Positions 46,338 through 54,088 of a stretch of 64,000 nucleotides of DNA are shown here, in pieces (within the stretch, counting starts at the first letter, position 1; every line of letters starts with the position of its first letter). This DNA comes from Clostridiales bacterium (GTDB lineage Bacteria > Bacillota > Clostridia > Lachnospirales > Lachnospiraceae), in contig JAAYNV010000031.1 in NCBI GenBank assembly GCA_012520645.1, positions 1-64,000 on the forward strand, read 5' to 3'. The notes under the pieces were generated by a model that worked only from the letters and a program-made list of their open reading frames with translations, ran no database searches and was not told the DNA's origin. A program made the translations under genes and the position numbers.

Positions 46338-48377
46338 TTATTTATTTAAGTCGATTTCGATATCGCCAGCGAATACCTGATCTTCTTTTCCAAGAGCACC
46401 CGGAATGATGGTGAAGGTATTGGAAATACCATCCTGTGCATCCTTGAACGGAAGTTTGGATACAGAAGATAAGGAAGCTACTGCACCGTGAGTATCACGT
46501 CCGTGCATCGGGTTAGCACCCGGAGCGAACGGCTGACCTTTCTTACGTCCATCCGGTGTATTACCTGTTGCTTTACCGTATGTTACGTTAGAAGTAATGG
46601 TCAGGATAGAGGTTGTCGGAACACCGTTTCTGTAGGTATGGTGTCTTCTTACAGCTGTCATGAATCTATGAACAACTTCCTGTGCGATGGAGTCTACACG
46701 GTCATCATCGTTACCATATTTCGGGAATTCACCGGTTGTCTTGAAGTCAACGATGATTCCGTCTTCGTCACGAATCGGCTCAACCTTAGCGTACTTGATA
46801 GCAGATAAGGAGTCAGCCACGATGGAAAGACCTGCAACACCTGTTGCGAAGTAACGCTTAACGTCTCTGTCATGAAGAGCCATCTCTGCTCTCTCATAGC
46901 AGTATTTGTCGTGCATGTAGTGGATGATGTTCAGTGTGTTAACATAAACATCTGCCTGCCACTCCAACATGTCCATGAATTTAGCCCATACATCATCATA
47001 ATCAAGAACATCGCCTTCAACCTTGCGGTATTTCGGTCCAACCTGTTTCTTGGTTACTTCGTCGATACCACCGTTTAAAGCGTACAGTAAACATTTCGCA
47101 ACGTTAGCACGTGCTCCGAAGAACTGCATTTCTTTACCGATAACCATGGAAGATACGCAGCAAGCGATGCCGTAATCATCACCATGAGTTACTCTCATCA
47201 GGTCATCGTTCTCATACTGGATGGAAGATGTCTGAATGGAAGTCTTAGCACAGAATTTCTTGAAGTTTTCCGGAAGTCTTGTAGACCAGAGTACTGTCAG
47301 GTTCGGCTCCGGAGACGGTCCAAGGTTGGATAATGTGTGTAAGTAACGGAAGGACATCTTTGTAACCATGTGACGTCCGTCAACACCAACACCACCAAGA
47401 GACTCTGTTACCCATACCGGGTCACCAGCGAAGATCTGGTTGTATTCCGGTGTACGAGCAAACTTGATGCAACGTAACTTCATAATGAAGTGGTCAACAA
47501 ATTCTTGAATCTGCTCTTCTGTGAAAGTACCGTTTGCCAGGTCTCTCTGAGCATAAACATCAAGGAATGTGGATGTACGTCCAAGGGACATAGCAGCACC
47601 GTTCTGCTCTTTTACTGCACATAAGTATCCGAAGTATACAGCCTGAATAGCTTCCTGTACGTTAGAAGCCGGCTTGGAAATATCGCAGCCATAGGAAGCA
47701 GCCATTTCCTTCATCATCTTCAGAGCAACCATCTGCTCGGAAAGCTCTTCACGAAGACGGATTACATCATCTGTCATGACACGTCCTGTGGAATCCTTCT
47801 GCTCCTGCTTATCTTCGATCAGTCTGTCAATACCGTACAGAGCAACACGTCTGTAGTCGCCGATGATACGTCCGCGTCCGTAAGCATCCGGAAGACCTGT
47901 GATGATATGTGCGGAACGGCATGCTCTCATTTCCTGATTGTAAGCATCAAAGCAGCCTGCATTGTGAGTTTTTCTGTGTGTGGAGAAGAACTCGCTGATT
48001 TCCGGATCTACTTCATATCCGTTGTCTGCGCAAGCTTTCTCTGCCATTCTGATACCGCCGTACGGCTGTAAGGAACGTTTGAAAGGCTTGTCTGTCTGGA
48101 AACCTACGATTGTCTCTTTGCTCTTGTCAAGGTATCCAGGACCGTGGGAAGTAATTGTGGAGATGACTTTGGTGTCCATATCCAGGACGCCGCCTGCTTC
48201 ACGCTCTTTCTTCTGTAAATCAAGTACCATTGCCCAAAGGTCTTTTGTGTTCTGTGTAGGTCCTGCAAGGAAGGAATCATCTCCGTCGTACGGAGTATAG
48301 TTTCTCTGGATGAAATCACGTACGTTGATTTCAGTGTCCCATTTGCCGCCTACAAAATCTTTCCATTCTGGTCTCAT
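46338..48377 (-). CDS. pflB: Formate C-acetyltransferase core subunit lacking glycyl-radical domain
   Basis: 679 residues, about 80 short of a usual PFL. It holds the whole barrel: the catalytic pair C406-C407 in [20 protein letters not shown], substrate region [15 protein letters not shown], and the late motif [20 protein letters not shown]. It stops after [17 protein letters not shown], just where other PFLs run on into the radical domain. Converts pyruvate and CoA to formate and acetyl-CoA. ATG 48377 behind AGGAGG; highly biased codons. It must assemble with the 81-residue protein at 45779 to be active. Activated by PflA, which is encoded on the other strand at 43564. Confidence 0.93.
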   Translation of the reverse strand: MRPEWKDFVGGKWDTEINVRDFIQRNYTPYDGDDSFLAGPTQNTKDLWAMVLDLQKKEREAGGVLDMDTKVISTITSHGPGYLDKSKETIVGFQTDKPFKRSLQPYGGIRMAEKACADNGYEVDPEISEFFSTHRKTHNAGCFDAYNQEMRACRSAHIITGLPDAYGRGRIIGDYRRVALYGIDRLIEDKQEQKDSTGRVMTDDVIRLREELSEQMVALKMMKEMAASYGCDISKPASNVQEAIQAVYFGYLCAVKEQNGAAMSLGRTSTFLDVYAQRDLANGTFTEEQIQEFVDHFIMKLRCIKFARTPEYNQIFAGDPVWVTESLGGVGVDGRHMVTKMSFRYLHTLSNLGPSPEPNLTVLWSTRLPENFKKFCAKTSIQTSSIQYENDDLMRVTHGDDYGIACCVSSMVIGKEMQFFGARANVAKCLLYALNGGIDEVTKKQVGPKYRKVEGDVLDYDDVWAKFMDMLEWQADVYVNTLNIIHYMHDKYCYERAEMALHDRDVKRYFATGVAGLSIVADSLSAIKYAKVEPIRDEDGIIVDFKTTGEFPKYGNDDDRVDSIAQEVVHRFMTAVRRHHTYRNGVPTTSILTITSNVTYGKATGNTPDGRKKGQPFAPGANPMHGRDTHGAVASLSSVSKLPFKDAQDGISNTFTIIPGALGKEDQVFAGDIEIDLNK

Positions 48378-48453
48378 TTTGAAAAGCCTCCTAAAATTTA
48401 GTGTTATTTGGTTAATTTGTTCTATATAAGACTATTGCTAATCCTGTATGTTT

Positions 48454-48482
48454 ATTATATGTGAAAGGTTTTTGACAGTCAA
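48454..48482 (-). promoter_or_regulatory. Strong promoter of the split pfl operon
   Basis: On minus: TTGACT (48482-48477), 17-bp spacer, TATAAT (48459-48454). It predicts a ~70-nt 5' untranslated region. Confidence 0.85.
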
Positions 48483-48501
48483 GCGACGGAGTGTACTTTT
48501 T

Positions 48502-48562
48502 CCTATACAAAATGTTCAAAAACCTTAAAATTTTGTGAAGTTTGGGAAAAACATTGTATAGG
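48502..48562. promoter_or_regulatory. Inverted repeat in the divergent pfl/DUF1858 promoter region
   Basis: CCTATACAA (48502-48510) and TTGTATAGG (48554-48562) are a perfect 9-bp inverted repeat with 43 bp between. The left arm lies 20 bp upstream of the pfl -35; the right arm abuts the -35 of the DUF1858 promoter. A regulator of fermentation could bridge the two; which one is unknown. Confidence 0.55.
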
Positions 48563-48591
48563 TTGTAAAAAGGCGGACAAAGTATTATAAT
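48563..48591 (+). promoter_or_regulatory. Promoter of DUF1858 gene
   Basis: TTGTAA (48563-48568), 17-bp spacer, TATAAT (48586-48591). Confidence 0.8.
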
Positions 48592-48627
48592 CGGAATAGT
48601 CAAACGCGAAAAATAGGAGGTGGCAAG

Positions 48628-48819
48628 ATGGCTGATATTACAAAAAATATGACGATCGGTGAGATCTTAAGAACCAATCCGGATGTAGCACCTGTTTTAA
48701 TGGAGGCAGGAATGCATTGTCTTGGATGTCCGTCTGCACAGGCAGAGAGTCTCGAAGAGGCAGCGATGGTACATGGTATCGATATTGATGAACTGATGAG
48801 CAAAGTGAATGCAGTTTAA
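48628..48819 (+). CDS. DUF1858 domain small protein
   Basis: 63 residues, entirely a DUF1858 domain: [20 protein letters not shown] and [20 protein letters not shown] with a CxxC (C31, C34). The same domain sits at the N-terminus of ScdA/RIC-like iron-sulfur repair proteins and near hybrid-cluster proteins; a redox or metal role is assumed, not shown. It is divergent from the split pfl operon and shares its control region. AGGAGG precedes the ATG. Confidence 0.88.
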   Translation: MADITKNMTIGEILRTNPDVAPVLMEAGMHCLGCPSAQAESLEEAAMVHGIDIDELMSKVNAV

Positions 48820-48844
48820 GGCGTATTAAGATTTGGAAAAATAG

Positions 48845-48884
48845 AAAGGGCACCTGCCGCTTAAGCGGTGAGGTGCCTTTTTCG
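48845..48884 (+). terminator. Rho-independent terminator
   Basis: AAAGGGCACCTGCCGC pairs with GCGGTGAGGTGCCTTT (48865-48880) around TTAA, with a T tract. Confidence 0.88.
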
Positions 48885-48928
48885 ATGCAGTTTATGAAGT
48901 TGCTTTTGCCGCAAACGGCAATCATCAT

Positions 48929-49714
48929 TTACAATTTGGAAAGTGCCTGAACAGCATTGTCTTTTATGACCGGTTCATAGTGTTCTTCCAGATAGGCTTC
49001 CCCGGCAGCGGCAAAACGTTCCGGAGAAGCATACTCCGAAAGAATATTGCATACCTTGTTGAATTCTTCCGGGGTATGGTCTGTCTTTGCGATTACAAGC
49101 ATGTACCTTCCGGTCGACGCATTTTTGTACAGTGAGTTAATTCCTTGATAAAAATTGTTGAGAACATGGGACAGCCGTGTTACACCGTTTAAAGAGTCAA
49201 AGGAAAAAATCCGGGTTACATCCACATCGGGAGCAGCCGGTCTGACCGCTTTGACAGCGGACGCTTTGGAGTCTGCGGCTGTTTTGTCGTTAGAGTCCGG
49301 TTCTTCTTCGCGGTCTTGTTTGGAATTTCCAATGCGGCCTTCCTGTATCCGGCGGAAGAGATCGAGCACATCATCGGCCCCCTTGGCAAGAAGGTTTTCC
49401 TCTGTATTCGGTTCTTCATCGTGCACCGAAGGAGCAAACTTGGAAAAACGGGTATCCAGTTCCTCCGGATCCTCCACTTTGGTAATAATGAGGACGATAC
49501 ACTCGGAATTTAAGGGGATAGCTTCTATCATAAGAGGAATATCCTCTGCTTCAAAACCAAATTCGTAGGACGCCTGCTGCATCATATCGCGGAAGAGGTT
49601 TTTTGCTTTCTCTGTTCCGTATGCAAGTTCGCTGATCTTTAGCTCACGGTCTGCAAGATCGCTTTTCGTCAGAGTACAGCGAATCTGATTGTCATTGACT
49701 TTTTCGATTTTCAT
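48929..49714 (-). CDS. mecA: Adaptor protein MecA
   Basis: 261 residues. N-terminal substrate-binding part opens MKIEKVNDNQIRCTLTKSDL with KAKNLFRDMMQQASYEFGFE. A charged, Ala/Asp/Lys-rich linker (about 95-165) leads to the ClpC-binding C-terminal domain (LSHVLNNFYQGINSLYKNAS, HTPEEFNKVCNILSEYA). MecA feeds proteins such as competence and sporulation regulators to ClpCP. Monocistronic by appearance; the 5' side is the long intergenic region. Confidence 0.9.
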   Translation of the reverse strand: MKIEKVNDNQIRCTLTKSDLADRELKISELAYGTEKAKNLFRDMMQQASYEFGFEAEDIPLMIEAIPLNSECIVLIITKVEDPEELDTRFSKFAPSVHDEEPNTEENLLAKGADDVLDLFRRIQEGRIGNSKQDREEEPDSNDKTAADSKASAVKAVRPAAPDVDVTRIFSFDSLNGVTRLSHVLNNFYQGINSLYKNASTGRYMLVIAKTDHTPEEFNKVCNILSEYASPERFAAAGEAYLEEHYEPVIKDNAVQALSKL

Positions 49715-49862
49715 ATCTGATCACATCCTTTTTAATATGATACTGACAAAAACGCAATTGGTGATTGAAAATACTTTCAGGTTAAAAATATAGTATACTT
49801 TTGCGCGGATTTCGTCAATAGCCGTGTCGATTGTTTAAAAAAATTTAATTTTTCTGTAACTT

Positions 49863-50153
49863 TTGCTTGTAAAAAAATACAAAATCAAGTAAAATTTATA
49901 TATGAAAGATGCTGAATCAATCCGTATCGGAGAGGAGGCATTCGAAGTTAATTTTCAAAAAAGATTCCATCTGCTTTCCACAGCATTCTAATTCAGGATT
50001 TCTATGACATATCAGATGTGGAAGCGTCTTACAGGTCATTACAATACATGCCTGGTCGGAACTATATTTCCCAAATTAAAATAACCTAAAATAAAAGCGT
50101 ATAATTCAACAAGGGGTTACTACTATTTATGATACCTGTTCGGCATCTTTCAT
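49863..50153 (+). ncRNA. Candidate structured non-coding RNA with its own promoter
   Basis: A promoter-like pair, TTGTAA (49867-49872) and TAAAAT (49890-49895) at 17 bp, would start transcription near 49902. Exactly there begins ATGAAAGATGCTGAA (49902-49916), which pairs with TTCGGCATCTTTCAT at 50139-50153 (one G-T-type difference), closing a ~252-nt structure. Inside, GCTTTCCACA (49973-49982) faces TGTGGAAGC (50017-50025). No coding potential beyond a 29-codon ORF without an RBS. No U-run terminator was seen. I cannot name an RNA family. Confidence 0.35.
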
Positions 50154-50409
50154 ACTATTATTATTGTCAATTACCAAAAAAAGCAATGGACAAATATATC
50201 CATATATTTAATATATCACGTAAAAGGCACGGCAATGCCTCCTTATTCCAATTTTGCAAAAAATTTTTATTCCATGAATCCATAAATTGCTGCTTGTGCT
50301 GACAAAAAAACAGAAATTTTTGGAATTGGGAAAAAATTTGTCATTTTTGGTAATGACGGTATATCAATAGTCTGTTATAATGAAGGGCGACACGAAAGGA
50401 GCTGGATAC
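50154..50409 (+). promoter_or_regulatory. AT-rich gap and promoter of the GH18 gene
   Basis: No gene seen in this part. TATAAT at 50376-50381 is the clear -10 of the downstream gene; a weak -35 (TGACGG) lies 16 bp upstream. The predicted start of transcription, about 50388, excludes the in-frame ATG at 50380 as start codon. Confidence 0.6.
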
Positions 50410-52128
50410 ATGAAAAAAAGAATTCCGGTCATCATCGCGGTCGTCCTCATTTTATTGACGGTGGGGGCATGTGCGGTGATAAAGGTTCTGGAAAAATATG
50501 CCTACTCGGATCAAAGAGCAGATCTGAATGAATATTATGGAGTGACCTCGGACGGGGAGGCAGCGGTGATGCTGCAGAATGAACTTCTGGATATAAAAGC
50601 ACAGGTGAAGGACGGAAGATGTTATCTGGATCTGGATACCGTTCATGCTTATTTGAATGACCGTTTTTATGAGGATGCAGAAGGAATTTTGATTTATGCA
50701 CTTCCGAATGATCTGGTCATGACACGGATTGGGAGTACCCAGATATCGATGGGATATTACACAACGGAGGATGCAGCATCAGATGCGGGTTATATTCTTT
50801 CCTATTATGATGGAGACGGGGAAGAAAGAACAGTTTATGTGGCGCTTGATTTTGTAAAGCAGTATACGAATTTTGGATATACACTGTTCACGGAGCCGAA
50901 CCGTATCCAGCTGGATACGGTCTGGGAGGAGGAACAGGTGGCTGAACTTAAGAAGGATACGCAGGTGCGTTATCAGGGTGGGGTCAAGAGTGATATCCTT
51001 ACAGATGTGAAAAAAGGTGACAATGTTGTCGTTTTAGAGACGATGGAAAACTGGTCTAAGGTAAAAACCGCAGACAGTGTGATCGGTTATGTGGAGAATC
51101 GGAAGCTGACTGCAGCACACAGCGAGACGCCCGAAGCGGTCATGGAGTACCTGGAACCGGAGTATACCAGTCAGACCAGAGACTATAAGATCAATCTGGC
51201 ATGGCATCAGGTGACAAACCAGACAGCAAATTCCACATTTCCCGGTGTGCTTTCCGCAGCAAAGGGTGTGAATGTCATTTCCCCGACCTGGTATTCTTTA
51301 AGTGACAATCAGGGTAATTTTATGAATATTGCAAGCACGGATTATGTGAATACGGCACACGGCATGGGGCTGGAAGTATGGGGGCTTGTGGATAATTTTA
51401 ATAAAGATGTGGACACCGGTACTGTGCTTGGCTCTTTGAGCACCCGGACCGCTCTTGTCACGGGTCTGGTTCAGGAGGCGAGAGCCAGAGGGCTGGACGG
51501 CATTAATATTGATTTTGAAAATATCAGTGAAAGTGCCGGTGAGTCTTTTGTTCAGTTCTTAAGAGAACTTTCAATCTTATGCCGTTCAAACGGAATCGTG
51601 CTGTCGGTGGACAACTATGTACCGAAGGAATATTCGGCACATTATAACCGTGCTGAGCAGGGTGTCGTGGCAGATTATGTGATTATTATGGGCTATGATG
51701 AGCACTGGGGTGGCGGTGGTGTCGCAGGAAGTGTGGCAAGCATTGATTTTGTTGAGGAAGGTATTGTCAATACTTTAGCGGATGTTCCGAAAGAAAAGGT
51801 CATCAATGCACTGCCGTTTTATACAAGAATCTGGAAGACAGTAAATGGAGAGGTCACAAGTGAAGCAGTCGGTATGGATACTGCGCAGGCTTTTCTGGAC
51901 AAAAATGGTGTCACTGCTGTCTGGGATGAAGGTACCTGCCAGAATTATGCAGAGTTTACCGCAGAGGATGGCAGCTTTTATCAGGTGTGGCTGGAGGACG
52001 AGCAGTCTCTTGCTGTAAAGCTCAATGTGATGAAGATGAACGAGTTAGCGGGTGTGGCCGCATGGAAGCTTGGGTTTGAGAGAGCGTCTGTGTGGGATGT
52101 CATCGCGGAGGCAGGCTATACAAAATAA
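50410..52128 (+). CDS. Membrane-anchored SH3 / GH18-type glycoside hydrolase
   Basis: 572 residues. N-terminal membrane anchor (about 5-25). A copper-amine-oxidase-N-like region (about 50-175) follows, then a bacterial SH3 domain (about 195-240, ILTDVKKGDNVVVLETMENW) and a GH18 barrel (about 275-570). The catalytic region reads GLDGINIDFENI with acid E370; MGYDEHWGGGGVAGSV and YTRIWKT line the cleft. Close relatives are YaaH/CwlQ-type spore and cell-wall hydrolases acting on peptidoglycan or chitin-like glycans. Start ATG 50410 with GAAAGGAG. Confidence 0.87.
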   Translation: MKKRIPVIIAVVLILLTVGACAVIKVLEKYAYSDQRADLNEYYGVTSDGEAAVMLQNELLDIKAQVKDGRCYLDLDTVHAYLNDRFYEDAEGILIYALPNDLVMTRIGSTQISMGYYTTEDAASDAGYILSYYDGDGEERTVYVALDFVKQYTNFGYTLFTEPNRIQLDTVWEEEQVAELKKDTQVRYQGGVKSDILTDVKKGDNVVVLETMENWSKVKTADSVIGYVENRKLTAAHSETPEAVMEYLEPEYTSQTRDYKINLAWHQVTNQTANSTFPGVLSAAKGVNVISPTWYSLSDNQGNFMNIASTDYVNTAHGMGLEVWGLVDNFNKDVDTGTVLGSLSTRTALVTGLVQEARARGLDGINIDFENISESAGESFVQFLRELSILCRSNGIVLSVDNYVPKEYSAHYNRAEQGVVADYVIIMGYDEHWGGGGVAGSVASIDFVEEGIVNTLADVPKEKVINALPFYTRIWKTVNGEVTSEAVGMDTAQAFLDKNGVTAVWDEGTCQNYAEFTAEDGSFYQVWLEDEQSLAVKLNVMKMNELAGVAAWKLGFERASVWDVIAEAGYTK

Positions 52129-52155
52129 ATCGATAAAGTGAAAGAAGAGTAAACG

Positions 52156-52192
52156 AAAACCCCCTGCATCCTGGATGCAGGGGGTTATTAGT
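52156..52192. terminator. Bidirectional terminator
   Basis: AACCCCCTGCATCC (52158-52171) pairs with GGATGCAGGGGGTT (52173-52186); A-rich on the left, TATTA on the right. Serves both convergent genes. Confidence 0.85.
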
Positions 52193-52203
52193 TCGAAGCC
52201 TGG

Positions 52204-53355
52204 TCAGCGGAGTCTGCCCACTAATACCCTTAGTATGGGGAGACGTCCAAACAGTCCGGTCAGCAGAACAGAGCCTGCAAGCACGGCAAGTGTTTCTGCG
52301 AAATTCCGCAGGTAGGAGGGCGGAAGCGGATCGGAAAAGCGCATGATGCCAAACAGAGTCAGGTAGCCGGAGGTTAAGTAGATGCCGAGGCTGTTTCTGC
52401 CAAGCAGTGTCATTACGGGGAAACGGTAGTCCGGCAGCTTTTGCATGATAGATTTCCAAAGCAGGATAAAGAACACACAGCCGGCAAAGCCGATCAAAGT
52501 GCGGTGCAAATCAATAAAGAGCTGGGTTGTAATATCCTTTCCAATTAACTTATAGCCGGAAAGATAGATGAATGAGCTTTCGGTATAAAAGGAAAATAAA
52601 AACAGGAACAGCCCGCCCGAAACAAGCAGCAAGGAAAGCGGATGACGGTAAAGCAGGGTAAACAGCTGACACAGACGGGAGCCGTTCTGACCTGCTGCTT
52701 GACCGGAAGAAGCAGAATCTCCGGGAGCGCACGCAAAAGTGTTTTGCAAGAGCATGCCGTGAAAATAGAAGGCGGCAATATAGTACGGCAGCATATACTT
52801 ATAAGCACCAAGCCCCATGCCATCCGGCAGGAAGAACAGCGCCAGAAAGCCGAGGACGTAGAGCGGGATGGAATCGTGCAGGTAATAGTGCATGATATAT
52901 ACGATCAAAAAGCACCAGAAAACTGCCCATAAAAACCAGAAGTTTGTCAGAAAGCTTTTGAGATAATCTGACATTTGTGTCATAAAAGAGGGGTTGGGAT
53001 AGCCCATAATCCGATTGAAAACAAAAGCATAAATTTTTTCAAGGAGCGTCCATATGGCAATCGGAAGAAGCAGTCCGGCGGAGCGCCTTTTTAACAGACG
53101 GATACGGTCGGGAACCGTTTCTGCCCGTTCCAGACTGCCCCAGGCAAGATAACCGCTCAGGAGCATGAACAGAGGCATATGGAAGCTGTAGATAAACTGG
53201 TAAAGTTTATCCTCAAAATAGAGGGACTCCTGACGGAAGGTAAGTCCGCTGCCCTCCTGAATGCAGTGACCGAATACCATCAGAAAGACAGCAAAGCCCC
53301 GCAGAATGTCAGGCAGATGTTCGTGTTTAACTGTCTGGATTTCTTTTTCTGTCAT
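52204..53355 (-). CDS. Acyltransferase 3 family membrane protein
   Basis: 383 residues with about ten membrane helices. ILRGFAVFLMVFGHCIQEGS has the catalytic-type His in helix 1, and FHMPLFMLLSGYLAWGS is the next conserved segment. RNSLGIYLTSGYLTLFG is near the end. These enzymes O-acetylate surface sugars or peptidoglycan (fucose acetylase/OatA type). It is convergent with the GH18 gene and divergent from the amidase fragment. Confidence 0.85.
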   Translation of the reverse strand: MTEKEIQTVKHEHLPDILRGFAVFLMVFGHCIQEGSGLTFRQESLYFEDKLYQFIYSFHMPLFMLLSGYLAWGSLERAETVPDRIRLLKRRSAGLLLPIAIWTLLEKIYAFVFNRIMGYPNPSFMTQMSDYLKSFLTNFWFLWAVFWCFLIVYIMHYYLHDSIPLYVLGFLALFFLPDGMGLGAYKYMLPYYIAAFYFHGMLLQNTFACAPGDSASSGQAAGQNGSRLCQLFTLLYRHPLSLLLVSGGLFLFLFSFYTESSFIYLSGYKLIGKDITTQLFIDLHRTLIGFAGCVFFILLWKSIMQKLPDYRFPVMTLLGRNSLGIYLTSGYLTLFGIMRFSDPLPPSYLRNFAETLAVLAGSVLLTGLFGRLPILRVLVGRLR

Positions 53356-53472
53356 GAATGCGTCCTCCTGAATACATAGTCTATGGAAACTATTCTAGCA
53401 TAAATCCATACGGAATGAAACGGTCGTAGACATCATAAAATATAGCAACAGACGGACCGGGTGGTTTCGAAA

Positions 53473-53706
53473 ATGAAAAGAATGCAGACAAAGGGAATCC
53501 GGCTGCTCATGGCGGTTATTCTTCTGGTTTCCATGGTGGCAGTTGCCAGAGGGGCGGCGCAGATCGTCAACAGCAGCAAGGTGAAAGAGAGGCAGTATAC
53601 GGTGGTAATTGATGCGGGACATGGAAAGACCGCAGGGAGACCAAAAGAGTTTGAACTGGAATGTTCAGTATTATCTAGTGTTTCCTGTGGTGGAAGTATA
53701 ATATAG
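53473..53706 (+). pseudogene. N-acetylmuramoyl-L-alanine amidase (CwlD-like), cut after IDAGHG
   Basis: 77 codons remain. Membrane anchor (about 9-27) and VKERQYTVVIDAGHG match the start of Amidase_3 enzymes with the first zinc His. Past 53625 (end of GHG) the reading frame gives KTAGRPKEFELECSVLSS, unrelated to the family (usually a further Gly/Asp/Pro stretch and ~180 more residues), then stops. The DNA after this point is AT-rich and carries mobile-type genes. So the gene was probably split by insertion between about 53626 and 53700, and the 3' part should lie beyond the window. CwlD makes muramic lactam in spore cortex; CwlD itself is a guess. Confidence 0.75.
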
Positions 53707-53723
53707 AGTGAAATGAAGGATTG

Positions 53724-53761
53724 GTGTGGCTTCTTATAGTAAGAAGCTGCACTTTTTTTAT
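53724..53761 (+). terminator. Terminator just inside the element
   Basis: GCTTCTTA (53729-53736) and TAAGAAGC (53740-53747) with loop TAG, followed by TGCACTTTTTTT. It would stop transcription of the truncated amidase gene from entering the element. Confidence 0.85.
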
Positions 53762-53958
53762 AATTAAAAAAAGTACTTGGCATTAAATTTTGAATCTCTA
53801 AAATGCCGCAACTATTGAAGTTGGCGTTGTTTTGAGTTGAATTGACGAAAAATGGATTTTGAAGTGGCTTGTAAATGCTGAGTTGTGCAGGATTAGTGTA
53901 GCAGTTAGAAATTAGCAATATGCTATAATTAAATAAAAAACAGTTAAGGAGGTGGTTG

Positions 53959-53991
53959 ATGCAATATAAATTGGTTTTACTTGATTACTAA
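53959..53991 (+). CDS. Ten-residue leader ORF before the DUF927 gene
   Basis: AAGGAGG followed by ATG and the peptide MQYKLVLLDY. The RBS is ideal. It sits at the head of the GTTTTAC repeat region, 97 nt before the helicase gene. It may be a leader peptide or the chance remainder of a decayed gene. Confidence 0.35.
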   Translation: MQYKLVLLDY

Positions 53992-54065
53992 TATGGTTAT
54001 ACCATTGTTTTACTCGATGTTTTACGAGCGAGAAAGTCGCTAGTTATGCTGTTTTACGGTTTTAC
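53974..54065 (+). repeat. Cluster of five GTTTTAC repeats (iteron-like)
   Basis: GTTTTAC occurs at 53974, 54007, 54019, 54051 and 54059, all on the plus strand within 92 bp. Small hairpins lie between them (CTCG/CGAG; AGCGA/TCGCT; GCTGT/ACAGC). The position directly before a replication-type helicase gene suggests an origin or autoregulatory site. The spacing (33, 12, 32, 8 bp) is not regular. Confidence 0.55.
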
Positions 54066-54088
54066 AGCTAAAAAACGGAGGGATAATT

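Noticed and set aside
45779-46338. Sequencing frameshift as the cause of the split PFL
   Set aside because: The core ends at a clean TAA, about 300 bp containing a further gene lie between, and each small ORF has its own RBS and ATG.
48531-48562. Rex site (TTGTGA-type) at the pfl promoter
   Set aside because: TTGTGAA at 48533 has no matching second half at the right distance.
49902-49991. 29-codon ORF opening MKDAESIRIGEE
   Set aside because: No RBS, its ATG coincides with the predicted transcript start, and it lies in the inverted-repeat arm.
53974-54065. CRISPR array
   Set aside because: Repeats are only 7 bp with uneven spacing; no long repeats and no cas genes.
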